Source: Treponema parvum (GTDB lineage Bacteria; Spirochaetota; Spirochaetia; Treponematales; Treponemataceae). From it: 64,000 nt of DNA. The notes beneath the pieces are model-generated. The model was not told the DNA's origin. It did no database searches and saw nothing but the letters and a program-made list of their open reading frames with translations. Position numbers and translations under genes: made by a program. This document shows positions 18,551 to 27,599 of the stretch, one piece after another; positions within the stretch are counted from its first letter, which is position 1, and every line of letters begins with the position of its first letter. The stretch covers positions 2,046,001 to 2,110,000 of the forward strand of contig NZ_CP054142.1 of assembly GCF_017893965.1 (NCBI RefSeq). Direction: 5' to 3'.

Positions 18551-19774
18551 TTATTTTACAAATTTTATCTTAAAATACTTTTCAGGAACTTCCTGCTGAG
18601 TTGTGGGCAGGTAACCTTTTCCGAATACGTAGGTGTCCATGTAAACGAGCATATGATTCTTCGAACGAACGCCCGTGTTCTGGTCTATGTAGTTAGCTCC
18701 GTTCCATTTAGCTCCCGGCGTGAACACCGCAAGGCTGTCAAACAGATCTTTGCCGCTCTCAAGTTTCGCCGTGCCTTCGATTATGCGTTTTGCAAATTCT
18801 CCGAGCCCTGCGGACGCCGTAAAGCCGTAAGAGTATGCCCATGTGCCGAACCGGCCCGCTCCGTTATTTGCAACCACTACGCTTTCAACTTTTTTAAGAA
18901 TCGCAGGGAAGTTTCCCGCTTCGGACGAAAGATCTATGCCGAACGCGCCCGGGTATCCCATGAGCGGCGACGGTAAGTCCGCTTCCACGAACATTCCGCC
19001 GTATTTGGCTATCTGCTTTAAAAGAGGCTCGGTGTGCGCGTCGTTCGTACAGAAAAACGCCGTTTCTTTGCCGTATTTTTCAACCCACTGCGGAACTTTT
19101 TCAAGTATGAACTGCTGTGCGCCTGCAACGCCTACGTCGCTCGTAGGATCGGGAGCGGTTTCAAATACAAACTTAAGCCCCAAATCCGCGCACGCCTGTT
19201 CCATGATCTGACGGCGGGTTCCCAACGTCTCGTAAGACATGTGGCGCGGGAACGAAATATGAACGAAAGTCTTTGCGCCCATCTGCTTTGCAGCCCAGAT
19301 TATCGTATATCCGCGGGAAACAAAGTCCGCGTTTATAGCAAGATCCGCGCTTGATTCGATAACCAGAGGATCCTCGTGCGGCTCTCCTGCGAAACACAAA
19401 ATATCCGATCTTTTTTCTTTTACGCGCTTAAAAGCTTCCGCAGTGCCCGGAACACCCTGGTTTACGATAATCGCCTTCATAAGAGGATCGTCAGCCAAAG
19501 CTACAATCTGAGAGATCGTAGTTTCCTGCTGAGACATAAAGTCGTCAGGATACGTGATGTGCTGTATCATTCCTCCGTCTTTTACGGCGCCGTAGCGTTT
19601 TATAAGCTCTTCAGCTCCGCGCAAATCGTCTTCCGACTGTGAAACAGTTCCCGTCAAAATACCTATGTGGAAATTCTTGCCAGAAGAACCTGTAGAGCCG
19701 GTGTCTTTTGTACCGGCGGCGAAAATCAACGATGCAGCGCAAAAAAGCGCCGCAAGCCCCATAACTTTTTTCAT
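18551..19774 (-). CDS. DUF3798-type periplasmic binding protein, second copy
   Basis: 407 residues. A periplasmic-binding-protein-like fold of the DUF3798 family, probably the solute receptor for the importer at 14534-18323. The signal peptide MKKVMGLAALFCAASLIFAAG is followed by TKDTGS, with no lipobox cysteine. The body matches the protein at 19806 almost residue for residue from NFHIG onward: I count 18 differences over about 370 positions, only three of them after the APDPTSD motif. The signal peptide and first mature residues differ. It lies 31 bases after the first copy, with AGGA upstream of the ATG. The ligand is unknown. Confidence 0.88.
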   Translation of the reverse strand: MKKVMGLAALFCAASLIFAAGTKDTGSTGSSGKNFHIGILTGTVSQSEDDLRGAEELIKRYGAVKDGGMIQHITYPDDFMSQQETTISQIVALADDPLMKAIIVNQGVPGTAEAFKRVKEKRSDILCFAGEPHEDPLVIESSADLAINADFVSRGYTIIWAAKQMGAKTFVHISFPRHMSYETLGTRRQIMEQACADLGLKFVFETAPDPTSDVGVAGAQQFILEKVPQWVEKYGKETAFFCTNDAHTEPLLKQIAKYGGMFVEADLPSPLMGYPGAFGIDLSSEAGNFPAILKKVESVVVANNGAGRFGTWAYSYGFTASAGLGEFAKRIIEGTAKLESGKDLFDSLAVFTPGAKWNGANYIDQNTGVRSKNHMLVYMDTYVFGKGYLPTTQQEVPEKYFKIKFVK

Positions 19775-19805
19775 TTTTTCCTCCAGAAAATCAATAAATA
19801 TCTTA

Positions 19806-21032
19806 TTAATTTACAAATTTTATCTTAAAATACTTTTCGGGAACTTCCTGCTGCGTTGTAGGCAGGTAGCCCTTTCCGAATACGTAGGTGTCCATGTAAA
19901 TGAGCATATGATTCTTCGAACGAACGCCCGTGTTCTGGTCTATGTAGTTAGCTCCGTTCCATTTAGCTCCCGGCGTGAACACCGCAAGGCTGTCAAACAG
20001 ATCTTTGCCGCTCTCAAGTTTCGCCGTGCCTTCGATTATGCGCTTTGCAAATTCTCCGAGCCCCGCAGAGACGGTAAAGCCGTAAGAGTATGCCCACGTG
20101 CCGAACCGGCCCGCTCCGTTGTTCGCAACCACTACGCTTTCAACTTTTTTAAGAATCGCAGGGAAGTTTCCCGCTTCGGACGAAAGATCTATACCGAACG
20201 CGCCCGGATATCCCATGAGAGGCGACGGTAAGTCCGCTTCCACGAACATTCCGCCGTATTTGGCTATCTGCTTTAAAAGAGGCTCGGTGTGCGCGTCGTT
20301 CGTACAGAAAAACGCCGTTTCTTTGCCGTATTTTTCAACCCACTGCGGAACTTTTTCAAGTATGAACTGCTGTGCACCTGCAACGCCTACGTCGCTCGTA
20401 GGATCGGGAGCGGTTTCAAATGCAAACGTAATCCCCAAATCCGCGCACGCCTGTTCCATAATCTGACGCCTAGTTCCCAAAGATTCATAAGACATGTGGC
20501 GCGGGAACGAAATATGGACGAAACTCTTTGCGCCCATCTGCTTTGCAGCCCAGATTATCGTATATCCGCGGGAAACAAAGTCCGCGTTTATAGCAAGATC
20601 CGCGCTTGCTTCTATAACGAGCGGGTCTTCCTGAGGTTCGCCTGCGAAACACAAAATATCCGATCTTTTTGCCTTTACGCGTTTAAAAGCTTCCGCAGTG
20701 CCCGGAACAGCCGCGTTCACAATGATCGCCTTCATAAGAGGATCGTCAGCCAAAGCTACAATCTGAGAGATCGTAGTTTCCTGCTGAGACATAAAGTCGT
20801 CAGGATATGTTACGTGCTGAATCATTCCTCCGTCTTTTACGGCGCCGTAGCGTTTTATAAGCTCTTCAGCTCCGCGAAGATTGTCTTCCGCCTGTGAAAC
20901 GGTTTCGGTAACAATACCGATGTGAAAATTTTTAGAAGAAGCGCCGCTTACAGCGGATTCTTTTGTTCCGCCTGAAAATGATAAGGCCAGGGGCAACATA
21001 AATATCCCTACCAAAATAAAAACTTTTTTCAT
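19806..21032 (-). CDS. DUF3798-type periplasmic binding protein, first copy
   Basis: 408 residues, first gene of the importer operon. The signal peptide MKKVFILVGIFMLPLALSFS is followed by GGTKESAVSG. The protein has characteristic DUF3798 stretches such as YPDDFMSQQETTISQIVALA, SFPRHMSYE and FCTNDAHTEPLL. It is a very recent tandem duplicate of the gene at 18551. The substitutions that distinguish them cluster in the N-terminal half (for example GILTGTV versus GIVTETV, and NQGVPG versus NAAVPG), which might alter ligand choice. A good promoter lies 48 bases upstream. Confidence 0.88.
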   Translation of the reverse strand: MKKVFILVGIFMLPLALSFSGGTKESAVSGASSKNFHIGIVTETVSQAEDNLRGAEELIKRYGAVKDGGMIQHVTYPDDFMSQQETTISQIVALADDPLMKAIIVNAAVPGTAEAFKRVKAKRSDILCFAGEPQEDPLVIEASADLAINADFVSRGYTIIWAAKQMGAKSFVHISFPRHMSYESLGTRRQIMEQACADLGITFAFETAPDPTSDVGVAGAQQFILEKVPQWVEKYGKETAFFCTNDAHTEPLLKQIAKYGGMFVEADLPSPLMGYPGAFGIDLSSEAGNFPAILKKVESVVVANNGAGRFGTWAYSYGFTVSAGLGEFAKRIIEGTAKLESGKDLFDSLAVFTPGAKWNGANYIDQNTGVRSKNHMLIYMDTYVFGKGYLPTTQQEVPEKYFKIKFVN

Positions 21033-21079
21033 TTTTTGCTCCTGTAACTTTTTATAAAAAAAACAAAATACGCCTAATA

Positions 21080-21108
21080 ATTATGACTATCCATAAACAA
21101 CACGTCAA
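21080..21108 (-). promoter_or_regulatory. Promoter of the DUF3798 importer operon
   Basis: TTGACG (minus strand, 21103-21108), a 17-base spacer, and CATAAT (21080-21085), about 48 bases before the ATG at 21032. Confidence 0.7.
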
Positions 21109-21161
21109 GATTAATTTTAAAATAATTTAAAAAGAAAGCGCTTTTTTATATAAAAAAACTC

Positions 21162-21908
21162 TTATTCTTCATATTTTTCAGTCTCAAGGATTTTTTTTGC
21201 GTTTTCTACGCGCTCTACGGACGGCGTGGGCGTGTCTTTTAAAGGATAAGGGATTCCCATTTCATCGTATTTTGCCTTACCGAACGAATGATACGGCAAA
21301 ACTTCAACGCGGCGGACATTTTTAAGAGTGCGGATAAAATCCCGCGTGCGGGTCAAATATTCGTCATTATCGGTAATACCGGGAACAAGCACATGTCTTA
21401 CCCAGATAGGCTTGCCCGTATCCGACAGATAGCGAAACATGTCCAGAATATTGCCGTTTGAGACTCCTGTAAGTTTTACGTGTTCTTTATCGTCGATGTG
21501 TTTTATATCGACCAGAAGAAGGTCGGTGAATTCCATAAGTTTTTTAAATTTTGAAAAAAAAGGTTCCTGCCGGGTAAAAGGCCCGCCGGCGGTGTCTATC
21601 ACCGTGCTTATATCGTAGCGTTTGGCTTCTTTAAACAGTTCGATAAGAAAATCAATTTCAAGAAGAGGTTCTCCGCCGCTGACGGTAATTCCTCCGTCTT
21701 TTCCCCAATAAGGGCGGTAACGCAGGGCGCGCGCGACGAGTTCCTCTGCGGAAATTCTTTGGCCGCCTTCCAAAGACCAAGTGTCCGGATTGTGACAAAA
21801 TTTACAGCGCATATTGCATCCCTGTACGAAGATCACAAAGCGAACGCCCGGTCCGTCTACGGAACCGAAAGTTTCTATTTGATGTATGTTGCCTTTACAA
21901 GTTTCCAT
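21162..21908 (-). CDS. pflA: Pyruvate formate-lyase-activating enzyme
   Basis: 248 residues, the standard length. A radical-SAM enzyme that installs the glycyl radical in PflB. The [4Fe-4S] motif CNMRCKFCHNPDTW is near residue 30, preceded by FGSVDGPGVRFVIFVQG, which is diagnostic for PflA. The SAM-binding VSGGEPLLE follows near residue 80. It lies 153 bases downstream of pflB with a terminator between them, so it may be transcribed at a lower level. Confidence 0.97.
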   Translation of the reverse strand: METCKGNIHQIETFGSVDGPGVRFVIFVQGCNMRCKFCHNPDTWSLEGGQRISAEELVARALRYRPYWGKDGGITVSGGEPLLEIDFLIELFKEAKRYDISTVIDTAGGPFTRQEPFFSKFKKLMEFTDLLLVDIKHIDDKEHVKLTGVSNGNILDMFRYLSDTGKPIWVRHVLVPGITDNDEYLTRTRDFIRTLKNVRRVEVLPYHSFGKAKYDEMGIPYPLKDTPTPSVERVENAKKILETEKYEE

Positions 21909-21978
21909 GTTATCATAGCGCCGAATTGCGGTTCCATCGCATTGAAGTTTAGCGCCTTAAACTTACAGATATTATTAC

Positions 21979-22020
21979 AAAAAAACAGAGCCGCTGCAAA
22001 TATTAAAATCACAACGGCTC
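21979..22020 (-). terminator. Rho-independent terminator after pflB
   Basis: On the minus strand GAGCCG (22015-22020) pairs with CGGCTC (21988-21993) across a 21-base loop, and a run of seven T residues follows. It would end most transcripts between pflB and pflA. Confidence 0.7.
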
Positions 22021-22061
22021 CGTATCTGAAATTGTCAAAAGTTCGGTCTTACCTTACCGAA

Positions 22062-24317
22062 TCACAAAACGCCGTGAGCGTTACGCGCTATTACGTCAAG
22101 TTGCTGCTCTTTTGTCAATTTAATAAACCGTACCGCATAGCCTGATACTCGTATCGTAAAGTTCTGGTATTCTTCCTTTTCGGGATGTTCCATGGCGTCC
22201 TTGAGTTTGTCGATACCGAAGACGTTGACGTTAAGGTGATGAGCCCCCTGTTTAAAATATCCGTCCAAAATTTGAACCAGTTTTTCGGAACGTTCCTGAT
22301 CGTTATGGCCGAGCGCGGACGGATTGATCGTCTGTGTATTCGATATGCCGTCAAGCGCGTATTCGTAAGGCAGTTTGGCAACCGAGTTCAAAGACGCCAA
22401 GAGTCCGTTCTTTTCGGCTCCATACGCAGGGTTTGCGCCGGGCGACAGAGGCTCGCCTTTTTTACGTCCGTCGGGCATCGTTCCCGTAGCCTTACCGTAA
22501 ACCACGTTTGAAGTGATCGTAAGGATGGATGTTGAAGCTACGGAATTGCGATATGTCTTGTACTGTTTGATCTTATTCATAAAGGTCTTTAAAAGCCATA
22601 CTGCAATGTCGTCCGCACGGTCGTCGTCATTTCCGTAACGCGGGAAATCACCCGTCACTTCAAAGTCCTTTGACAGTCCGGTTTCGCTGTCACGGATAAC
22701 CTTGACTTTTGCGTATTTTATTGCGGAAAGAGAATCTACGACATGGGAAAAACCCGCTATACCGGTCGCAAACGAGCGATGCACTTTTGAATCCAGCAAA
22801 GCCATCTGCGCCGCCTCATAGTAATATTTATCGTGCATGTAATGGATAAGGTTGAGGGTGTTCACATAAAGTCCGGCCAGCCACGTCATCATCGCGTCAT
22901 ATTTGGTAACAACGTCGTCGTAATCAAGATATTCCGATGTTACGGGTGCGTAAGCGGGACCTACTTGAGTGCCCGTAAGAGCGTCTTTTCCTCCGTTGAT
23001 GGCGTAAAGCAAACATTTTGCAAGATTCGCTCGAGCGCCGAAAAACTGCATCTCCTTTCCCACTTGAGTTGCCGAAACACAGCAGCAGATCGTATAGTCG
23101 TCGGTCCAAATGGGACGCATAACGTCGTCATTTTCATACTGAACCGCACTGGTTTTTACGGAAATTTCGGTGGAATATTTTTTAAAGTTTTCAGGCAGAT
23201 ATATCGAATAAAGAACCGTAAGGTTGGGTTCGGGAGCAGGGCCCATGTTTTCAAGCGTGTGCAGGAAGCGGAAATCGTTCTTTGTAACAAGAGGACGTCC
23301 GTCCGTTCCCATTCCGCCGACAGTCACCGTAGCCCAAACGGGATCGCCTGAGAACAGTTCGTTATACGATTTTATTCTGGCAAATTTTACACAGCGAAGC
23401 TTCATAACAAAATGATCGACCAATTCCTGAGCTTCTTTTTCAGTGATCGTACCGTTTTTAAGATCGCGCTCAATGTATATGTCTAAAAAAGTTGAAATTC
23501 GGCCGACACTCATAGCGGCGCCGTTTTGCGTTTTTATTGCGGCAAGGTAACCGAAGTAGAGCCACTGGAAAGCCTCCCGAGCATTTGTCGCGGGCTGCGA
23601 AATGTCATAGCCGTATATCTGCGCCATTTCCTTCATGCCGTTAAGAGCTCTTATCTGCTCGGAAATTTCTTCGCGCTTACGGATAACGGCTTCCACCATT
23701 GCCAGCTTATCGCTTTTGTGCAGATCAGCCTTTTTTTGTTCTATAAGATAATCAATGCCGTACAAGGCTACGCGGCGGTAGTCCCCTACTATGCGGCCGC
23801 GCCCGTAAGTATCAGGAAGACCGGTAATGATCTTATTCTTCCTGGCGGTGCGCATTTCAGGCGTATACGCATCGTAAACGCCGTCGTTGTGTGTTTTGCG
23901 GTACTGAGTGAATATCTTATGGAGTTCGGGACTCGGTTTATAGCCGTACATTTCACAGGCTTCTTCCGCCATATGAATTCCGCCGAACGGCATAAAAGCC
24001 CTCTTGAGGGGTTTGTCCGTCTGAAGTCCGACGACCTTTTCAAGCTTTTTACCTTCAGCGCAGATGTAACCGGCGGCGTGGGAAGTAAGCGTCGAAGCCA
24101 CTTCTGTGTCCATGTCGAGAACTCCGCCCTTTTTTATTTCTTCTTTTTGAAGCTTTTTAATTTCGCCCCAAAGCTTATCGGTTGCCTCCGTAGGACCTTC
24201 CAAAAAAGATTTATCACCCGTATATATAGTATAGTTCTGCTGAATAAAATCGCGAACATTAACTTCTTGCTTCCAATACCTGCCGGTAAATCCGGCCCAT
24301 GCTTTATCGTAGGACAT
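22062..24317 (-). CDS. pflB: Formate acetyltransferase (pyruvate formate-lyase)
   Basis: 751 residues, full length. Converts pyruvate and CoA to acetyl-CoA and formate in anaerobic fermentation. The active-site cysteine pair lies in [13 protein letters not shown], where three cysteines occur in a row. The radical glycine is Gly726 in RVSGYAVRF, 25 residues from the C-terminus. AGGAGGG lies just before the ATG. The gene is followed by its activase pflA. This supports an anaerobic, formate-producing lifestyle. Confidence 0.98.
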   Translation of the reverse strand: MSYDKAWAGFTGRYWKQEVNVRDFIQQNYTIYTGDKSFLEGPTEATDKLWGEIKKLQKEEIKKGGVLDMDTEVASTLTSHAAGYICAEGKKLEKVVGLQTDKPLKRAFMPFGGIHMAEEACEMYGYKPSPELHKIFTQYRKTHNDGVYDAYTPEMRTARKNKIITGLPDTYGRGRIVGDYRRVALYGIDYLIEQKKADLHKSDKLAMVEAVIRKREEISEQIRALNGMKEMAQIYGYDISQPATNAREAFQWLYFGYLAAIKTQNGAAMSVGRISTFLDIYIERDLKNGTITEKEAQELVDHFVMKLRCVKFARIKSYNELFSGDPVWATVTVGGMGTDGRPLVTKNDFRFLHTLENMGPAPEPNLTVLYSIYLPENFKKYSTEISVKTSAVQYENDDVMRPIWTDDYTICCCVSATQVGKEMQFFGARANLAKCLLYAINGGKDALTGTQVGPAYAPVTSEYLDYDDVVTKYDAMMTWLAGLYVNTLNLIHYMHDKYYYEAAQMALLDSKVHRSFATGIAGFSHVVDSLSAIKYAKVKVIRDSETGLSKDFEVTGDFPRYGNDDDRADDIAVWLLKTFMNKIKQYKTYRNSVASTSILTITSNVVYGKATGTMPDGRKKGEPLSPGANPAYGAEKNGLLASLNSVAKLPYEYALDGISNTQTINPSALGHNDQERSEKLVQILDGYFKQGAHHLNVNVFGIDKLKDAMEHPEKEEYQNFTIRVSGYAVRFIKLTKEQQLDVIARNAHGVL

Positions 24318-24387
24318 GATCCCTCCTGTGTTATTATTGATATATTTAATTAGCTAGGGCTAACGTATATATTCACGTACCAATAAT

Positions 24388-24417
24388 AATATAATTACAT
24401 TTTTTATACAATGACAA
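24388..24417 (-). promoter_or_regulatory. Candidate pflB promoter
   Basis: TTGTCA (minus strand, 24412-24417), 18-base spacer, TATATT (24388-24393). It is followed by an AT-rich leader of about 65 bases. Confidence 0.5.
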
Positions 24418-24545
24418 GGAATTTATTTTTAGGCCTAAAATGCGGAGAACTCGTGCAATACGCGCACAAATACGTACGAATGCGGAATTTTTGAAAGCTG
24501 TAGGCTTTCTGAGGTGACGCATTTTAAGGAGAGGGAAATCAAATA

Positions 24546-24866
24546 TTAAACTGTCATATAAGGGCAGTTATTTTCAAGTGCCCAACGAAGCGCCTGATTC
24601 AGGCGTTTCTGATAACCTTTTCCGCCCTTTTTAAGAGCATCCAGAAGATCCAAATCTATTTTGGTATGAATATCGCCTTTTTTAATCCGAACCCATTCAG
24701 GATGAACTTCATACCACGGTTTAAACTGCGACAGCTCCTCTTTTGTCATTTTCGGGCAGTCGGAAAAATCCGTGTTTACAAATGAATCCATTTCTTTCTT
24801 TCGTTCTTCACTAATAGGCGGAAGTTTTCTTACATCATCTAAGGTCATAGTTACTGTAGTACTCAT
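24546..24866 (-). CDS. brnA: BrnA-family antitoxin
   Basis: 106 residues. Antitoxin and probable autoregulator partnered with BrnT. The C-terminal half (HTKIDLDLLDALKKGGKGYQ to the end) has the ribbon-helix-helix pattern typical of BrnA, with KxGKGYQxRxNxxLR. The start at 24864-24866 follows AGGAGG by 7 bases and lies inside the 3' end of brnT (32-base overlap), which couples translation of antitoxin to toxin. Confidence 0.88.
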   Translation of the reverse strand: MSTTVTMTLDDVRKLPPISEERKKEMDSFVNTDFSDCPKMTKEELSQFKPWYEVHPEWVRIKKGDIHTKIDLDLLDALKKGGKGYQKRLNQALRWALENNCPYMTV

Positions 24867-25116
24867 CTCTTTCCTCCTTCGTTGCAAACCGTGCAGATAT
24901 TATTCTTAGATTCTCGTGCCGTTCTGTATATATTACAACGACAACTTTATGTGCCAGTCCTAAAACTTTTGTTCGTTCTTCTTCAGGTGAAGAATTTCCT
25001 TCATCATATTTTTCAATTCGTTTGTCGTCCAGAAAAACACGAACAGCTTCATAAAAATCAATCCCGTGTTTCTTTTTGTTTATGGCATTTTTTTTCTCGT
25101 CCCACTCGAATGTCAT
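24835..25116 (-). CDS. brnT: BrnT-family ribonuclease toxin
   Basis: 93 residues. A small RelE-fold ribonuclease. It begins with the family hallmark FEWDEKKNAINKKKHGIDF and includes RIISARFATKEERDEYY, which carries the Arg-Ile-Ile-Ser-Ala-Arg segment with conserved basic residues. It is first in the operon with brnA after it, the usual BrnTA order. The ribosome binding site is weak (GGGA), weaker than that of brnA, consistent with antitoxin excess. Confidence 0.9.
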   Translation of the reverse strand: MTFEWDEKKNAINKKKHGIDFYEAVRVFLDDKRIEKYDEGNSSPEEERTKVLGLAHKVVVVIYTERHENLRIISARFATKEERDEYYSNYDLR

Positions 25117-25128
25117 TGTTCATTCCCA

Positions 25129-25162
25129 TGTACATAGTATAATGTACAAATCGGTTCGTCAA
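25129..25162 (-). promoter_or_regulatory. brnTA promoter with palindromic operator
   Basis: Two TGTACA boxes (25129-25134 and 25143-25148) flank a -10-like TATACT (minus strand, 25136-25141). A -35-like TTGACG is at 25157-25162. The paired boxes are a plausible binding site for autoregulation by BrnA. Confidence 0.5.
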
Positions 25163-25318
25163 GTAGTGTTAAAATTTGCATTTGCGAAGTTATGGAATTT
25201 CCGTATAAAAAATCATCGTTTAACTTCGACCGCTGAAATATCAAACCTCACTTTCCATAAATCTTTATCTATCTTCCTTCCGACACAGTGAAAGACCGAT
25301 AGAAAAACAGACAGAATA

Positions 25319-25591
25319 CTAACTCAGCGAAAAAGACAATCTTTTATCCAATGCGACTGCAACTTTCTGCAAAAACTTAAATGATGGATTATAGTTTCCG
25401 CTTTCCAATCGGGCAATATTGGACTGTCGTGTGCCGATTTTTTCGGCAAGCTGCTTCTGTGTCATCTTTTTTTCAGCCCGTGCCTTTATAATCTGTTTTA
25501 TCAGCTCATATTCAGGCTCAAGAGCGTCATACTCCGCCTTTATTTGCACGTCTTTGAAAAGTTCAGCCTTCAATCTGTCAAAATCGTCCAT
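25319..25591 (-). CDS. higA: HigA-type antitoxin, XRE-family helix-turn-helix
   Basis: 90 residues. The helix-turn-helix spans about residues 43-75 (MTQKQLAEKIGTRQSNIARLESG), giving an XRE-fold DNA binder that neutralises the toxin encoded just upstream and represses the operon. Its first 14 bases overlap the end of the toxin gene. The toxin-first order is that of HigBA modules. Confidence 0.88.
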   Translation of the reverse strand: MDDFDRLKAELFKDVQIKAEYDALEPEYELIKQIIKARAEKKMTQKQLAEKIGTRQSNIARLESGNYNPSFKFLQKVAVALDKRLSFSLS

Positions 25592-25976
25592 AACAACTAC
25601 CCCTTGATTTATAATCTTTCATTCGTGCCAATACGGTTTCAAGTTCCTTTTGCGGAGTCTTGTCCGTCTTTTTCTGTATCGCATGAAGTAGAACAGCCTT
25701 TTCCTCTTTCGTTTCCTTATCCTTTACAACAACGAAATAGAAAATCCTGAAAATATTGTTTGATTGTTTTGTCCTAAGTTCCATTAAGCCTGCATATCTG
25801 TCGCCCTTAATGAAATCTACATAGGGATAATGTAAATCCGACCCCATTTCTTGAAGGAGCGTTATATCCCGTAAAATTTTAGCAATCTGTTTTTTTTGAA
25901 GCGATTGTATAAATTCATTTACAGGATTTTTTCCGCTTTCGGTCTTATAAAATTCTATCTCATATCCAATGACCAA
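25578..25976 (-). CDS. higB: HigB-type toxin (RelE/ParE superfamily, phage Gp49-like)
   Basis: 132 residues. Likely an mRNA interferase. YEIEFYKTESGKNPVNEFIQ at the N-terminus and GLMELRTKQSNNIFRIFYFV in the middle are typical of the HigB/Gp49-like branch. The only in-frame start before this conserved part is TTG at 25974-25976, directly adjacent to the -10 box and without a ribosome binding site. Initiation is therefore either leaderless or at an unusual codon, so the start is uncertain. It precedes higA with a 14-base overlap. Confidence 0.85.
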   Translation of the reverse strand: MVIGYEIEFYKTESGKNPVNEFIQSLQKKQIAKILRDITLLQEMGSDLHYPYVDFIKGDRYAGLMELRTKQSNNIFRIFYFVVVKDKETKEEKAVLLHAIQKKTDKTPQKELETVLARMKDYKSRGSCYGRF

Positions 25977-26005
25977 AGTATATCATATTTGATATGTCAG
26001 ATCAA
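25977..26005 (-). promoter_or_regulatory. higBA promoter with embedded operator
   Basis: TTGATC (26000-26005), exactly 17 bases, TATACT (25977-25982) on the minus strand. The inverted repeat ATATCA-4-TGATAT (25980-25995) fills the spacer and touches the -10 box. A repressor bound there would block the promoter, as expected for HigA autoregulation. Confidence 0.7.
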
Positions 26006-26071
26006 ATGTTTTTTACACTGCACCCGTAAAACAACATGGAATACCATCAAATTCACTGTTTACCTGAAACG

Positions 26072-26926
26072 TCATACTATATCCAGCGGAATTTTTCGTT
26101 TGGGCGGAGGGAATTCCGCGTCTATCATATTTATTTCATCTTCCGTGAGGACAATGTCTCGCATCTTTGCATTTTCCAAGGCGTGCTTTTTATTGCTCGT
26201 TCTGGGAATCGCTATCATGTCGGGTTTTGAAAGCACATAAACTAGCATGAGATTGACAACGCTTATATTGCGTGAATCGGCGATTTTTTTTAACACGCGG
26301 TTTTCCGTGAGTTCATACTGAAGAGATCCGGCCTGAGCCATAGGACAGTAGGCCATTACAGCCGTATTGTGCTCTCTTAACCACGGATACAGATCGTATT
26401 CAATTCCCTTAGAGCCCACATGATACAGCACTTGATCGACGGCACAGTTGTTTCCGTCTTTAATTGAAAACAGTTCTTTCATGTCAGAAAGATCAAGGTT
26501 TGAAACGCCCCAGCGTTTTATTTTTCCTTCAGAAACTAATTTTTCCATGCAAAATACGGTCTCCGACAAAGGAATCGAACCTCGCCAGTGCAAAAGATAC
26601 ATGTCAAGGTAGTCGGTGCCGAGTCTTTTAAGAGAATTTTCACAGCTGGTAAAAATATGCGCTTTTCCTGCATTGTGGGGATATACTTTTGAAACTAAAA
26701 AAAGTTCAGTGCGGTCAAAGCCCTTTATAGCTTCGCCTACGAGCATTTCCGATTTTCCGGAACCGTACATTTCCGCAGTATCTATGAGCGTAACGCCGTT
26801 TTCGATACCTGTGCGGACAGCGTCAATTTCCTTATCTTTAGTCGACGAATTTTCGCCTAAGAACCAAGTTCCCATGCCCAACTTCGATAGCTTCGTGCCG
26901 TCCCGCAAAATCACATAATCATTCAT
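26072..26926 (-). CDS. Aldo/keto reductase
   Basis: 284 residues, a normal length. An NAD(P)H-dependent oxidoreductase with a TIM-barrel fold. The catalytic tetrad is visible as Asp49, Tyr54 (in LIDTAEMYGSG), Lys80 and His113 (in LLHWRG). The C-terminal IPRTSNKKHALENA matches the cofactor phosphate-binding segment. There is no ribosome binding site. The ATG lies 8 bases after an extended -10 (26935-26943), so the transcript is probably leaderless. The substrate cannot be predicted. Confidence 0.92.
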   Translation of the reverse strand: MNDYVILRDGTKLSKLGMGTWFLGENSSTKDKEIDAVRTGIENGVTLIDTAEMYGSGKSEMLVGEAIKGFDRTELFLVSKVYPHNAGKAHIFTSCENSLKRLGTDYLDMYLLHWRGSIPLSETVFCMEKLVSEGKIKRWGVSNLDLSDMKELFSIKDGNNCAVDQVLYHVGSKGIEYDLYPWLREHNTAVMAYCPMAQAGSLQYELTENRVLKKIADSRNISVVNLMLVYVLSKPDMIAIPRTSNKKHALENAKMRDIVLTEDEINMIDAEFPPPKRKIPLDIV

Positions 26927-26934
26927 GATAAAAT

Positions 26935-26943
26935 ATTATAACA
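26935..26943 (-). promoter_or_regulatory. Extended -10 promoter for a leaderless transcript (aldo/keto reductase)
   Basis: TGTTATAAT on the minus strand, with TATAAT ending 8 bases before the ATG at 26926. No good -35 is present, but the TGn extension compensates. Confidence 0.6.
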
Positions 26944-26987
26944 TATTTTATTTTAATTAAAGCCGAACACGGATGTGCGATCCACAT

Positions 26988-27599
26988 TTAAAATTTTAAA
27001 AACTCGACGACAACGGCGCCGCCCGTAATATCAAAAACATGTTTTGCAAAGAGATCGGCTTCGTCTTCTCGGATCCGGCCGTTTATGTTTATGTCCGTTT
27101 GAAAAACTTCCGCCAGGTCGTATATGTGAAACGTTGCAAAACAGCGTTTTACCGTGTCATAGAGCTTATAAGGCAGCGCAAACGAAAACTCTTTTTTCAA
27201 CACAAGCTCTTCGAATGCGTTGAGCTCTCTTGCTTTTTCAAGTACGAGCTTTGCGGAATCGGAATATGCTTTTACAAGGCCGCCCGTACCTAAAAGGGTG
27301 CCGCCGAAATATCGCGTTACCGTCAAAAGTATATTCGTACAGCCGCAGTTTTTAAGCACGTCCAACATAGGGCGGCCTGCCGTGCCGGGCGGTTCTCCCG
27401 CGTCGCTCATGCCTAGAATTTCAGCCGCAGCGCCTATGACAAAGGCATGGCACACGTGCGACGCGTCATTGTATTTCGTTTTTTGTTCTTTAAGGAGCGA
27501 CCTCGCCTGAGCCTGAGCGGAACAAGGCAAAAGCTCGGCGATAAAACGCGAATTCTTTACGACGGTTTCAAAAACAACGCGCACCGATAAAACATTCAT
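26988..27599 (-). CDS. yigZ: YigZ/IMPACT-family protein (UPF0029)
   Basis: 203 residues. Two-domain YigZ-like protein of uncertain cellular role, related to eukaryotic IMPACT. The family signature is clear in DAGEPPGTAGRPML near residue 66 and VTRYFGGTLLGTGGLVKAY near 95. The start overlaps the end of the membrane-protein gene by 4 bases. Confidence 0.92.
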   Translation of the reverse strand: MNVLSVRVVFETVVKNSRFIAELLPCSAQAQARSLLKEQKTKYNDASHVCHAFVIGAAAEILGMSDAGEPPGTAGRPMLDVLKNCGCTNILLTVTRYFGGTLLGTGGLVKAYSDSAKLVLEKARELNAFEELVLKKEFSFALPYKLYDTVKRCFATFHIYDLAEVFQTDININGRIREDEADLFAKHVFDITGGAVVVEFLKF

